Shown here piece after piece: positions 32,808 to 44,333 of a DNA stretch of 64,000 bases (position 1 is its first letter; each line of letters opens with the position of its first letter). Origin of the DNA: Trichosporon coremiiforme (taxonomy: Eukaryota > Basidiomycota > Tremellomycetes > Trichosporonales > Trichosporonaceae). The stretch spans positions 682,001-746,000 of the forward strand of contig BCJJ01000007.1 of NCBI GenBank assembly GCA_039545355.1, read 5' to 3'. The translations under genes and the position numbers were made by a program. The notes beneath the pieces were generated by a model. That model made no database searches. It worked only from the letters and a program-made list of their open reading frames with translations, and was not told where the DNA came from.

Positions 32808-34469
32808 ATGGCTCCCAAGATCCTCAGCCTGGTTGCCGCAATCGGCCTTGCGACGCCCGCGCTCGGCCACATGGCTCTCTGGCACCCTGCCGCCTTCGGG
32901 TGAGATTGCCTGACACTCGTTCACCACTGACAGCCCAGATTCGAGGGCATGAACGGACCTCACGGGGATAACTGGGACGCTCAGGACATTGCCAACCCCC
33001 TCTTCCAGCGGAAGAAGGACGGACCGGGTGGCTGGTGGTTCCACGGCAAGGTCGACGAGCCCCCGGTTGACGGCGAGTTCGTCGAGCTCGTCGCCGGTGG
33101 ACACTTCAACGCCGAGCTCAGCTGCAACCGCCACTTCACGACGTGGGGCAACACGCTGGGCAACTACGGGGACCTGAAGCGCGCATGCGACGCACACGGC
33201 ATGCGGCACTGCGAGGACGGCGAGAACGCCGCCGAGCTCAAGGACGTGAAGGGTTGCGCGATCGCGATCGGGTACGAGAGCGACCCGCGCAAGCTCGACC
33301 CCAACTCCATGGTCGTCATCAGTGTCGACTACCAGTGCCCGTGGTTCAAGGCTGCGCGCTTTGAGATCCCCGCCGGCCTGCCGCCTTGTCCGCCCGAGGG
33401 ATGTCTCTGCACGTGGAACTGGATCCACAGCGCCTTCGGCGGACAGGCGGAGATGATGCAGACCGGCTTCAGGTGCAATGTCACCGGCAACACCGGATCC
33501 CAGCCGCTCCCCACCAACCCCAAGGTGGCCAGCAAGTGCCCCTACGACCGCAACAACTGCACGACGGGAGCCAAGACCCCCTTCGTCTGGTACCAGGCCG
33601 AAGGCAACAATGTGTACCAGGACTTCATCGACCCGCCATACTACAACTGGGAGTACGGGTTCAAGAACGGCGCCCAGGACGACATCTTCACGATCGAGGC
33701 TGACACGTACACCAACACTGAGTGGGCGCCCATCGCTTGGAACACGAAGGACCACCCAGTGCCCCAAGTCACTCAGGCGACGAAGGAGAACGTGCCCCCC
33801 GTCCAGCCCACGCTCAAGGTCACCCCCGCCCCCTTCGACTTCGGACCTGGTACCAGCGCCCCGCCCAACGGTCCCGCCACCCGCGCCTGGACCGGAGCTC
33901 CCGCTCAGCCTACCGCCGAGGCCGCTGCGACCCAGACGGCGTCTCCCTCTGCTCAGGCTTCGTCTGGCTCGGCCGCGTCAAGCGCCGAGGCGACTGGTTC
34001 GTCTTCGGGATCGCCCTCCGCCTTGCCTACTGCCGCTCCCACTGCCTCCCAGTCCACCGACGATGGTGCCACGGGTGGCGAGTACTGGATCGGTGGTGAC
34101 GACAAGGACGGCGACGAGCAGAACGCCGCCGTAGCCGGATCGTTCTCCGCCTCGGCCGCTTTGGTCGCTCAGTCTGGTTCCGCCTCGTCTGCCACTCCTT
34201 CCGCTCCCCAGTCCGCCGCCGCCTCGCCATCCTCTGCCGCTCAGTCCGAGTCGGCTGCATCCTCTGCCGCCCAGTCGGGCTCTGCGGCACTCTCCGTGTC
34301 TGCGTCCAGCTCGCTCGAGTCCGCAAGCTCCGCCCCCGCTCCCACCACCGCCCCCCAGCTCCCCGCCGAGAAGCAGAAGCAACACGGCAAGAAACCGAAG
34401 AAGTGCAAGCCCAAGTCGAAGCGCTCCAAGCTCTCGCACGCCGGCCGCTCGCATCGTCGCTTCCACTGA
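32808..34469 (+). CDS. Secreted histidine-brace protein, lytic polysaccharide monooxygenase-like
   Basis: join(32808..32899,32939..34469), 540 aa. A typical signal peptide (MAPKILSLVAAIGLATPALG) is followed directly by His, giving a predicted mature N terminus HMALWHPAAFG. An N-terminal His after signal cleavage is the hallmark of copper LPMOs, where it forms the histidine brace with an internal His; candidates include those in WWFHGKVDEPP and NRHFTTWG. The catalytic-like domain (about residues 21-290) holds at least 12 Cys (for example CPPEGCLCTW) and N-glycosylation sites. Then follows a Ser/Ala/Thr-rich linker of about 170 residues and a very basic tail (KKPKKCKPKSKRSK..RRFH); there is no hydrophobic GPI signal. 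It resembles a basidiomycete-wide secreted family; I cannot fix the CAZy family number or substrate. Confidence 0.75.
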
Positions 34470-34632
34470 GCGTACACGCTCATAATACACTACTATGCGG
34501 GGGGCGCTGCGCGCCTTTTCGCAACCTGTTCATAATGAAATGCCCATCTTTGTATTCTGTGGCTAGCACACGGGTGTATGGTCAATTAAGTGTCAGTGCT
34601 GGGACTAGTGTACACGTAGATGCATACAACTC

Positions 34633-35783
34633 TCATGAGCGAGAGGGGAAAAGGGGCGAAGAAGAGCCGGATAGAGGCGCGCGGGTCGGGAAGAGGGGAG
34701 ACGCTGATCGAGAGGAACCTGCTTCCGAGTCAGGCTCTCGCGCATCGTCCTCTCCGCCTCTTGACGGGAAAAGTGGAGAGGCGGAGCGCTCACGATCCTG
34801 CGTCCGGGTCGGGAATAGCGGCGACGCCGATCGCTCCCTGTCCGCTCGAGAGGGGAACAGGGGCGACGCCGACCGGTCGCGATTCGGGAACATGGGCGAC
34901 GCCGATCCATCACGTTTAGGGAACATGGGCGAAGATGCGCGGCTTCCCGCATCGTATTCGCTCTCGCTCTCCTCGCTCGCGTACAGATCCTCGGCACTCG
35001 GCTGCACGCGTCCGTAAACGGGCGACTCGTCCTCTCCTCTCCGCCAGTGTCCGAGCAAGACGCGGCCCTCGTCATCCTCCCCCTCCTCGTCGGCAGACTC
35101 GAACTCCCATCCGTCTTCCCGCTCGGCGTCGAGCTCGGGGAAGACCTCGTGCGATGCGCCCCAGCGTTCCGGGTCGATCACGCGGCGAGGCATGCGCTTC
35201 ATCGGTCGACGGGCAACCTTCTCCTTCTTCTCCGCGCTCAGCGCCGGAGCCAACGGGTGCGATGGACGCATAGCGATGGGTCGGACGAGGTGTCCGTCCT
35301 CGACCTTCCAGAACTTGCCCCTCGGCTCGGTCACTAGGCGCATGTCCTGCGCGTGCTTGCCGCCCGTCTGCACGATGGCGCGGCGCAGGCGCTTACGCGC
35401 CCGCTTCGCCTCATCCTCCTTTGACGAAGACGCCGTACCCGATGCGTACTTGACGTCCCAGCGGGGCTTGGCCTCGGCGAGACGCAGCTGAGCGCCGCGC
35501 CAGTGCGCACCCGACATGATGTTCAGGCCTGGAGGTCAGCTGCCACTGGTCCAAGATAGCTGTCATCCTCCAAACTTTGCCACTCACATTTTCGCAGCTG
35601 GGCAGGCGTCGTCTCGATGTTGAGGTAGACAAAGGCACGCGGCTCTCCAAACGCATTCGGGCCTGGGACCTCGAGGTCAAGAACTGTGCCGAAAGACTTG
35701 AAGCGGTCACGCAGGTGGTCCTGCGTAATCTGGGGCGTGAGGCCCGAGATGTGTAGCCGCTTGACGACTGTCGTTTCGCTCAT
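34633..35783 (-). CDS. RRM protein, NOL8-like nucleolar factor, with ASPLFP repeats
   Basis: complement(join(34633..35528,35588..35783)), 363 aa. The N-terminal RRM has RNP2 RLHISGL and RNP1-like RAFVYLNI; after the intron the chain continues LNIMSGAHWRGAQLRLAEAK, the end of the RRM as seen in NOL8/Nop-type factors. The middle is basic (KRARKRLRRAI, RRPMKRMPRR), then acidic, and the last 90 residues contain seven copies of S-(A/S)-S-P-(L/M)-F-P-x-R. The family acts in pre-rRNA processing; the assignment rests on the RRM and its following segment. TCACGTGA lies about 300 bp upstream at 36086. Confidence 0.75.
34636..34935 (-). repeat. Seven-copy coding repeat SASPLFPxR
   Basis: Irregularly spaced copies of ASPMFP/ASPLFP followed by a basic residue, separated by 3-12 charged residues, at the C terminus of the RRM protein. 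Serine-proline sites suggest phosphorylation. Confidence 0.85.
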
Positions 35784-37347
35784 GGGGACGATGTTGTGTT
35801 GTGGAGTCTTCGTTCAGCCGGGTCACGAGAGATCCCAACAAAGGAATGACGGCTAAGCGCTTGCAAAGTCTATTCTGAGCGACCGGGGAGCGGATCTACT
35901 TGATGCTATTCGGGCAAGCGATATTCGGGTGAGAGGTCGGGGCCGCAGAGTGGGAGAGGGTGGGGGTGGAGGAAAGAGCAAGATGCCGGTGACCGGGTCC
36001 ACGATCGAATTCGGCGATGCAAGTGACAGACCGTGCCAGGCCTGGAGCAGCCGTAGAATGGTCATGGGATCTGGAAATTGTATGATCACGTGACATGCCG
36101 ACGTTGTGCCGAAGCGCTGCCGTTGTGACCGGTGCCGGTGCCTGGTCGCGTGGCGCCGAAAAGCGGTGGCGAGCTGGTCCGGCGGAGGGCTGGCTCCGAT
36201 CACTCCACCGAGGTTGGCTGGCATGTGAGAATGATGTCTAAGGTCTGATACGAGAGGTGAACCGGTGAGCCGTCGTTCCTCCGCACTAGTCGATGAAGTG
36301 CGTGCCGCCCATGATGTGCACACGACAATGACGACTGAAGCTGTCACTGGTTGACCCAGAAACTCTGACCTGCGTCTGCCCGGTCGTGTGCACGTTCTGG
36401 AATACATTCATACCCGGCTTTAAAGTGTGCGCTAGCGACTAACTCGGGTCGTCTGGGTGTGGGGGTATCACGAGACTATGTGGGGTGGTGGACTTTCTGG
36501 CGCCGAGGAAGGAGTATGACGCCTGAAGCAGCCTCGCCGTGTGCTCCGCCCCGCATCCTTTGGGAATCTCGGTCTTCGTAGTCTGAAGCTCTGAAGAAGG
36601 GCTGGAGAGTCGAGGGTCTATCTGCAGTGGGGACCCCCCCTCCCCCGGGTTGTCGACAAATCACGACGAACCTCAGACGATCTGCGGGGTTTACCCAGAC
36701 GTCTCATAGGCCAGTTCTCATGGGTACGGCGTGCAGCAGAGTCCTCTCCCCAGATGCCCCGCAGATGGCCCCACTATAACCCGAGCATCGAGGCTAAACC
36801 AAGTTGCGGGGCCTTGCCAAGACATCGCGGCCCCAGGCACGCTCACCCTGACGACCGAAAGAGGACGCGATTGCCCGTTCTACCCTTGGCTCCTGCCCTT
36901 TCGCTCAGACCTCCACCACCCACCACTGCGGCCAGGTGAGTCTCGATCTCTGGTCAAGTGGGCACGTCGACCTGGTCACAGGGGCATCGTCGCCTCAACA
37001 TGTGAGAGGTCCCTGTGCATCCGCCAATCGGATAAAGCAATCTCGACGTGAGGTACAGACCAAGGTGGGGCCAGACGTGTTCCAAGCGCACCAGACACAC
37101 CAAGATAATGGGCGGAAGTCGGGAAGCCAATTCCGTCCCGGCCATTGGGTGTGCCCATCGCAGTCGATCTCTGCGCATCGCAGCTGTCATGGTGGTTGTC
37201 TCTGAGACAGGTTGATTATCGCGCGGGGTCCCGGGAAAACCACACGGGGAGGCTGAACGACTATTAAAGGTGGCCTCGACGTGTTGTCTCAGACTCCTCA
37301 TCCTTCGGGCAACAACTCCTCCTTCCTCTACTCTCTCCTCTACCACA
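35784..37347. promoter_or_regulatory. Divergent promoter region, RRM protein / MFS permease
   Basis: 1.56 kb with no gene seen. TCACGTGA is at 36086-36093. CTATTAAAGG at about 37260, 87 bp before the permease ATG, is a possible TATA-like element. Confidence 0.45.
36086..36093. promoter_or_regulatory. TCACGTGA palindrome
   Basis: About 300 bp upstream of the RRM-protein start codon. Same octamer as at 3313, 48990, 54583 and 60938. Confidence 0.45.
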
Positions 37348-39208
37348 ATGACGACCGAGAAGCAAGAGACACAGTACTTCGAGAAGGCGAACGCGGTCGA
37401 GGGAGCTTACAGCACCGAGCAGTCGCTCGACGGCAAGGGCCACGACAGCTTCATTGAGGAGGTGGTCGCCGTCCGCCAGGATGGTTACAACAACCTCGAC
37501 GAGGGCTTCGACCCCGCCGACGTCAAGAAGACGCTTCGCAAGGTTGACGGACGCCTCATCCCCATCCTCATCGCGATGTACTTCGTCTCGCAGTGCGACC
37601 GTTCCAACCTCGGACAGGCTCGTGCCGCCAACAACCAGGCGATGCAAACCGACCTCAGGCTTAGCGAGGGTAACAACCGGTTAGTCTACCAAACAGACAT
37701 CATCCGCTGACCTCCCAGTTACGGCCTCATCACCATGATGTTCTTCATTCCGTACATCATCCTGGAGATCCCCTCGCAGCTCGGACTCCGTCGCTTCGGC
37801 GCCCGCACTTGGCTCGGTGGCGCGTGTGTCCTCTGGGGTGCCGTCATTCTGGGTATGGGTTTCGTCGAGAACTGGACCCAGTTCCTCGGTCTCCGTGTTC
37901 TTCTTGGCGCCTTCGAATCCTGCCTCTTCCCCGGTGCTGCGTGAGTAATACCAATTTCTCTCGTTTCGAATCATTTTTGCTGACCCGCCACAGCTACCTG
38001 CTCTCGTGCTGGTACCCTCGTGCCCAGATTTCGCTCCGCATCTCCATGTTCTACACTATTTCGCAGTCTTTCGCCGGTATGAGCGCCATCCTGTCCTACG
38101 GTGTGAGTATCGACTCGTCACGGGTCCCCGATGTGGAGTGAAATGCGCGGGAGCAGTGCCTTGTCGTCTTGCCGCGATCGCCAATTGTGGCCGGGTCGAA
38201 GTCACCGGTGGCACTTCCTGGCCAGTCGGCGATCGGCACATGACCTCCGACACCGGTCATGGCACCGAGCCCGCGCATAGTCTCCCCTTCTGGCCCAACG
38301 TGCCTCGGCACCGCCAAGACGATGAACAACAGCTGACTTTGCAGATCTCGCAGATGCACGGACTGCGCAACTACTCCGGCTGGCGCTGGATCTTCATCAT
38401 CTACGGCATCATCACCATTGTCATTGGTATCGCGGGCATCCTCTTCATCGTCGACTTCCCCGACAAGGCCCACTTCCTGAATGAGCACCAGCGCTACATC
38501 ATCAAGACCCGCATCCAGCGTGACCGCAACGATGCCGAGCCCGACTCCATGACCTGGGCCAAGTTCCTCAAGTACTCGATCGACCTTAAGCTCTGGGTCT
38601 TCGGCTTCCTCTTCGGCACCTCTGGCCTCGGCATCTACGCTCTCTCGTACTTCATGCCCCGCATCCTGCAGTCGATCGGCTTCACCAACGCTCTCACCCA
38701 GCTCCTCATGGCGCCTCCTTACATCTACATGCTCATTCCCTGCCTGATCACCGCCAAGATCTCCGACAAGGTCCCCCGCGCCCGCTGCGCCATGGTCATC
38801 TTCAACTGCATCTGCGCCATCGTTGGCACTCTCCTCTTCTCGCACCTCGAGACCTCGCAGAAGGGTGCCCGCTACTTCGGTGTCTTCCTCGCCTGCGGTG
38901 GTGTCAACGCCAACCTCTCCCTGTCGATCGGATGGGCCCAGTCCTCGATCCGTGCCCAGTCCAAGCGTGGCTTCTCCTCGGCCCTCGTCGTCGCCTGGGG
39001 CGGTATTGGCGGTATCCTCTCGTCGGTCGCCTTCATGGAGAAGGAGGCCCCCACCTACCCCACCGGTATCTACCTCATCATCTCCATGGAGGTCGTCTCG
39101 ATCGTCCTCGCCGCCCTTCTCGCTCTCTGGTTCATCCGTCAGAACAAGCGCGCCGACCAGGGCAAGGTTGTCCTCGAGGACGACCCCAACTTCCGCTACC
39201 AGTGGTAA
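37348..39208 (+). CDS. MFS permease of the Dal5/anion:cation symporter type
   Basis: join(37348..37679,37719..37940,37994..38102,38345..39208), 508 aa. A 75-residue cytosolic N terminus leads to helix 1 with CDRSNLGQARAANN, the signature of allantoate-permease-like (Dal5/Tna1) transporters; then ILEIPSQLGLRRFG, RVLLGAFESCLFPGA and a second six-helix bundle beginning at LKLWVFGFLFGTS. These proteins import organic anions such as ureidosuccinate, allantoate, nicotinate or pantothenate; which one is unknown. The third intron is long (242 nt) and is not a multiple of three; retention would introduce a stop after about 13 codons. The next-but-one gene (41156) belongs to the ketopantoate reductase family, which makes pantothenate transport a possible but unproven link. 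Confidence 0.88.
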
Positions 39209-39831
39209 AAACACCCTCTACATCTGTCATACAGGCGTAGAAAAATTCTAGACATAAGTTCTCCTAAGTTTATCATAGGGTAATCGGTATCGCATAGCAG
39301 TTAGTTTGTCACGAACAGTAGACGGTTCGCACGAGGCTCAGTAGACCAGCCACAGTAAAGACGTTGTAAAAATGCATTTTCTCAAGGGTAACAGCCACTT
39401 CTGCAGAGCACTGCGCACTCTCAAACACTGACGACGAGGACTGACGACAAAGCCAGATAACGAATCCCGGGAGAACCAAAGGTGGCGCTGAGAAGCGACG
39501 ACGGAACGTGGGGAGTGGGGCCAGGGTCTGCCTCGTCATTTGTGCCACACTTCGCTGCGAGGTGAATACGAGGCTGTGTCCTCATTCCCCATCCCGTTTC
39601 AGTGGATATCCGCCCCCTTGCGGGCTTGTGTCCTCCGCTCTGCTGTTGCTGACATCGTCGTGCCGAGTGCATGCCGATTCGGCACGAGCGGCTTGAAGAG
39701 GATGACAAGAGGGATGGAGGCACGTAAGCTGATCACCTGGAACCGTCACCCCGGCGACTCACGTCACATTTGCTCCTTCCCCAAACCGTAGGTGGCATGC
39801 GGGTGCAATAATGGAAACCATGTTGACATGC
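39209..39831. other. Intergenic, convergent 3' ends
   Basis: 620 bp between the permease and the phosphoesterase stop codons. Nothing seen beyond 3' flanking sequence. Confidence 0.4.
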
Positions 39832-40686
39832 CTATAGATAAACTACGTAGCCCTCCTTTGTCTCCTGCTTCGCGGCTTCGTATGGGTCCGGGAAAAAGTG
39901 CACTGCGGCGTTGACCATTGTAACTTTCTCATGTTCCAGCTCTGGCTCTGAGGTAACGATCGACGGCTTGGTTGGGGAGGGAGCCTGATGAGAGCTAAAG
40001 GCTTGCAATAGTCGACGTCTGATACTTCCCACGAATGACGATCTCGGGTGTTCGGGGTCCATTCGCTCAGCAGCAGCTGGCTCCTCCACCTTCTCCGCCA
40101 ACGACACGATCTGTGTTCCTCTTCCCTGGTGAAAGTGCCCGAACACGACCATCTTTGGCTTCACCCTATGTATCTCGCGCAAAAGATGAGGGCACCCTTT
40201 GCCTCCTTGATCCAGATATCCCTTCGGCGGCCCGTGCACGAGCAGAAGATCCGTGCCCTCAGGTATCGTGTCCGTCCAGGGGTCCTCATCGTTGTCATAC
40301 TGGAAGGCGCCCTTGATACCTCTCGGCGCGGGCGTGTTCGGGCTTCCGTATATCCTCACCTCCCCTTGTGGCAAGTTCAGTTCCAAGCTCTCGTTGCAGA
40401 GGTGGTGGATATCGTGCCAGTCGAGTTCGTCCGCTGTGCCACCGGGCTTGAATCGGAGACCCCTCGCCGCGACGAAGTTGGGATCGAGGAGCATGTCGTG
40501 GTTCCCTCCTACGACGACCTTGTGCTTGTGCGGCAAGGAGGCGATCCAGTCGAGCTGCTTCTGGAGCTCCAGCAGAGTACCGCCGTTGCTCAAATCGCCA
40601 GCGTGTAGGAGGATGTCGCCCTCTTCAACGGGCGGGGTTGCGTTGTGCGTGTCCGAGATGCAGACTATTCGAATGCCCTTGGGCAT
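39832..40686 (-). CDS. MPPED-like calcineurin-fold metallophosphoesterase
   Basis: Single exon from ATG 40686 (MPKGIRIV) to TAG 39832, 284 aa. Metal-binding motifs in order: SDTHN, GDILLHAGDLSNGG, GGNHDMLLD, LLVHGPP and FGHFHQGRG. The run of LPHKHKVVVGGNHD is close to the MPPED1/2 (239FB) group of single-domain phosphoesterases, whose physiological substrates are poorly known. An acceptor-like CACCACAG lies 10 nt upstream, so a 5'-UTR intron is possible. A stretch near residues 210-250 (RSSFVGSIRRRLLQ) is an insertion of basic and Ser/Pro residues not needed for the fold. Confidence 0.85.
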   Translation of the reverse strand: MPKGIRIVCISDTHNATPPVEEGDILLHAGDLSNGGTLLELQKQLDWIASLPHKHKVVVGGNHDMLLDPNFVAARGLRFKPGGTADELDWHDIHHLCNESLELNLPQGEVRIYGSPNTPAPRGIKGAFQYDNDEDPWTDTIPEGTDLLLVHGPPKGYLDQGGKGCPHLLREIHRVKPKMVVFGHFHQGRGTQIVSLAEKVEEPAAAERMDPEHPRSSFVGSIRRRLLQAFSSHQAPSPTKPSIVTSEPELEHEKVTMVNAAVHFFPDPYEAAKQETKEGYVVYL

Positions 40687-41155
40687 ACTGGAGGTCTGTG
40701 GTGTAAGTGAGAAAGTGAGTAACATCAATAGCAATCAGCAGACAACGTGCACGCCAATGTGTCCGTGCGGTCAACGGTCATCGAAGCCGCGGCTGCACAG
40801 CTCGCGGTGGCGAGCAGGTCCAGTCACCCGCAGCCGTCGACCTCCACCGGCGTGACCAGAAGATGGCCGCATTCAGGCACGACGAGGTCTCACGGCCTAG
40901 CTTGCCGACGCCGACACCGATGCACACTGGAGCTCTGCAGTGATGTATCGGGCAATTCCAACATCTTCGCGTTGCTGCCAAGCCATACTGTCTACGTCCG
41001 AGTGAGGAATGTATTCGATGACTGGCTACTCGTTGCCCACCCGCCCCTCCGGCCCGGAGGGACCGGGATCTTGCACGGCGGTAATTACCGGATAAGCCCC
41101 CTCGTTCCCTGCGAGCTCCCATCTCGACTCGAAATATCAGTCAGCTCGCACTATC
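40687..41155. promoter_or_regulatory. Divergent promoter region
   Basis: 470 bp between the phosphoesterase and the ketopantoate-reductase-family starts. No distinct motif found. Confidence 0.35.
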
Positions 41156-42364
41156 ATGCTCCCATCACTACGCACACTCAGCTCAGTCGGAAAGATGACC
41201 CAGACTAGCGCGGCGAAGCAGCCCCGCGCGCTCGTGTTCGGACTCGGCGCCATTGGAGGGATCTACGCCGCGATCCTGAAGCGCTCGCATGTGTGCGACG
41301 TCTCCATCGTTGCCCGCAGCACGTATGACGGCGTCAAGAAGCATGGGCTCAGGTTCAACAGCGAGAAGCACGGCAACGAGGTGGCCCAGTTTGGGGAGAA
41401 TGGTGAGTCCACGTTGCGTACGCAACAGGGGGGTCTGGCGGGGAAGGTTTCTCGTGGGAAGACAAGAGCCCGAGATAAGGGTCGGACGATGACGAGTAAA
41501 GCTGAGCATTAGTGTTCCGGGACACGAAGGAGGCGGCTGCCTCGGGCTCGTTCGACTATGTCCTCTGTGCAAACAAGGCTCTGCTTGATGCCAAGCCCTC
41601 GCTCGCGGAGCTGATCTCGCCCGTCATCGGCCCCGAGACCGCGATCGTCCTGCTCCAGAACGGTGTTGGAAACGAGGTACCGCTGCACGCTGCGTTCCCG
41701 AAGAACACGATCCTCTCCGCCGTCGTGTGGACCGGAGGCCGCGTTGTGCCGACGACCGACGGATCTGTCGAGGTGGCCCAGTTCGCTCGCGAGGGTCTCA
41801 CGATCGGCGTCGATCACGCCGAGGGCGCCGACCCGGAGCAGGAGAAGGCGCAGCTCGACCGTTTCGTTGACATCCTGCACAAGGGCGGAAGCACGGATAC
41901 AGTGACAACGGACGACATCCAGTCCGCGCGCTGGGTCAAGGTCATCTGGAACTGTGCTTGGAACTCGCTTACTGCCGTCACTCGTGTGCGCACCAATCAC
42001 ATTTTCGGAAGCTCGGAGGGCGCCGCCGACCTCTCTGTCGAACTCATGAAGGAGGTCACTGCTGTGGCCAAGGCGAAGGGACTCAATATTCCCGACGGCA
42101 CTCCGGAGAAGCTCCTCAACGACGTTCAGGTCGTCCCTGGCCCGGGACTGCCCAGCTCCATGATGATGGACAATGAGGCGGGACGGCCGATGGAGGTTGA
42201 AGTCATCCTCGGCACGCCCGTTCGTGAAGGCAAGCGGCTCGGCGTCCCCGTACCGATCCTCACAACGTGAGTTCACTGCTCTGCATAGCTGACCTGATAG
42301 CCTCTACACTGTCATGAAGGCGCTCGACTGGCGAAACGCCCACCGGGACGAAGCTGACATGTGA
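41156..42364 (+). CDS. Ketopantoate reductase (PanE/ApbA) family enzyme
   Basis: join(41156..41402,41513..42266,42301..42364), 354 aa. Rossmann motif GLGAIGGIYAA near the N terminus binds NAD(P)H; the conserved LCANKALLD, LLQNGVGNE, the catalytic-lysine segment ARWVKVIWNCAWNSLTA and the C-terminal MDNEAGRPMEVEVILGTPVR are all typical. The reference reaction reduces 2-dehydropantoate to pantoate, but fungi have several paralogues of unknown substrate. Two starts are possible: MLPSLRTLSSVGKM at 41156 (basic, Ser/Thr-rich, weakly presequence-like) and MTQTSA at 41195. It runs towards the convergent TBP gene, 254 bp away. Confidence 0.85.
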
Positions 42365-42618
42365 GCCCGTAGATATTGGATCAGTGAACATCTAGACACA
42401 CCAGCGTCCATGTAGTCTTTGTATGATGATGAGATTGACATGGACAACGACGAAGCGCAAAGCTACGGAACAAGAGTGTAATAGTGCTAATAGTTTGTTT
42501 GTTGATAAACACGGACCAGGGTTTGGAACCACGTAGAGGAGGGGATGGGGTCGGGGCGAAGGATCGTTGCCATGCCGTGGGATGCTGATGAGGGTATAAC
42601 AGATGGGGAACGAAGCGT

Positions 42619-43633
42619 CTAGGCCTCTTTACGGAATTCTGATAGTTAGCGACACAAGCTCAGGATCAGGAGCGGGGCTGACGCCGCTGGGACACGTCCC
42701 TCGTGCAGGTTCGGCGCCGCCCTGTACTCACCGACCAACACAGAGTAGATCTGCTTGAAAGCCATGTAGATCTCCTCGCGCACCTTGGCACCGGTCAAAA
42801 CAATCTTGCCGGAGACGAAGATGAGCAGGACGACCTTAGGCTTAAGCATACGGTAGATCAGACCGGGGAACAGCTCGGGCTCATAGCTGCTGAAAGCACC
42901 GTGGCTGAACGCGAGGCCTTCAAGACGGATAGGGAACTTGACGTCGCACGATCCGACAATGTTCTGAATCTTGAACTCGGCGAACTTGGCGTCGAAACCG
43001 AGCTTCTGGATGATACGAGCGTATTTACGCGACGCAAGACGAGAGTCATCCTCCGACTTGGCACCGGTAACGACCATCTTCCCAGAGGCGAAGATAAGGG
43101 CTGTCGTTTTTGGTTCACGGATACGCATCACCACAGCGGCGAAACGCTAGGGAACGTCAGCTTGAAACCGAAGATGGCTCTGGTAGCTCTGACGATTACG
43201 ACGGCAACGTGATCAGAAGCACACCGGAGAGCACCCAAGCTCAAACTCTCCACGTCGCACACTACTCACCTTGGGGTTGTACTCGGCGTTACGCGCATGG
43301 AGGGCAATGGTCTTGAGGTCAAGACGGCACTCGAGGTTGACAGTCGCAACGATGTTCCTGTAGAACAGGTTAATAAACCATTCGGTGATCACCGCCTGTG
43401 CAAACTCCACATCATGCGCAACCAGTCGGTCATCCAGACCGCAACACTGAAGATACCCACTGCAAAACGGGGACAAGGCCCTGGACGGGCGAAATCTCCG
43501 GGACGCTGGCTTGTGGACGGACAACCGCGTTGTTCTTGCCGTATTCATCGTTCTCTCCGGTCTTCTCGGGGGTGTTGTTGGACGCAGTGTTGGAGCTTGA
43601 GCTCGCGGCGGCGTTAGGGACGGCGAGCGACAT
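42619..43633 (-). CDS. SPT15: TATA-binding protein (TBP)
   Basis: complement(join(42619..42638,42732..43146,43270..43357,43461..43633)), 231 aa. The variable N terminus ([14 protein letters not shown]) is followed by the two saddle repeats: [39 protein letters not shown] and [20 protein letters not shown], and the end SVLVEFRKEA. TBP nucleates initiation by all three nuclear RNA polymerases. The last coding exon is only 20 nt (six residues and the stop). A perfect TATAAAAG lies upstream at 43973-43980 on the sense strand. Confidence 0.97.
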
Positions 43634-44333
43634 GATGACGAGCGGAAAACAGAAAGCAGTTGCCGGCTAGGAAAGGGGAAGGCGCAGGTGTAGGCGAGGG
43701 GAGAAAGCGAGTGGGGATGGGGGGAAGTTGAGGTTTCTGGTGGCGAAGGGTCGGATCAAGACTGCTTGTTTGTAATAATTTGCGGGTTCACGCGAACGCC
43801 TGCCCGGAGCGCGTCCTCAACACTCGTAGTGCCACGGACGCCAGATGCGATGAAATGGGCGAGAAGGTGAGTGGATGCAAGAGAGTCGAAGGTAGGGTGG
43901 TTTGGGTGATGTTGGCTGGGGTGTTCCCAGAACGGCGACGAAGGGGGCGGGGCGGCTCTCGTGCTTCCATCCCTTTTATACTTCCGGCACCTAGAGCTCG
44001 TGGCAGCGTCCAACCACGGGCCGCTCTGCCCGAGCCTGGTGTACCAAGCATTCTGCATGCAACACCACGCTGTGCAGCTATCCACTGCCTGTTCATTATT
44101 TATACTGTGCGCTGCAGACTGCATGCATAGCTGACACAATCAACACTGCCTCCGCCGCTGCTGCACACAGCACAACTGCCTCCTTTTATCTCCCAAGGCA
44201 CCTGGGCGTTCGGGTCAGGACAAAGGGCCAGTTGTCCGAACGCAAGGCGCGATCGACATGTCACAACAATCAACATTTCCCCCTCCGCTCCAATGTATCT
44301 CTAGTCATATGAATCATGCATGTCACAAAGTCT
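43634..44333. promoter_or_regulatory. TBP promoter / ankyrin gene 3' flank
   Basis: 700 bp, no gene seen. Contains the TATA box of the TBP gene (43973-43980) and the 3' end region of the ankyrin gene. Confidence 0.5.
43973..43980 (-). promoter_or_regulatory. TATA box TATAAAAG upstream of the TBP gene
   Basis: Read on the minus strand, TATAAAAGGG begins at 43980, 347 bp before the TBP start codon. Perfect match to the TATA consensus; functional role inferred from position only. Confidence 0.5.

Noticed and set aside
38096..39214. 372-codon minus-strand frame
   Set aside because: Antisense of the MFS permease exon 4, acidic composition typical of reversed membrane-protein codons.
41509..42276. 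255-codon minus-strand frame
   Set aside because: Antisense of the ketopantoate-reductase-family exon 2.
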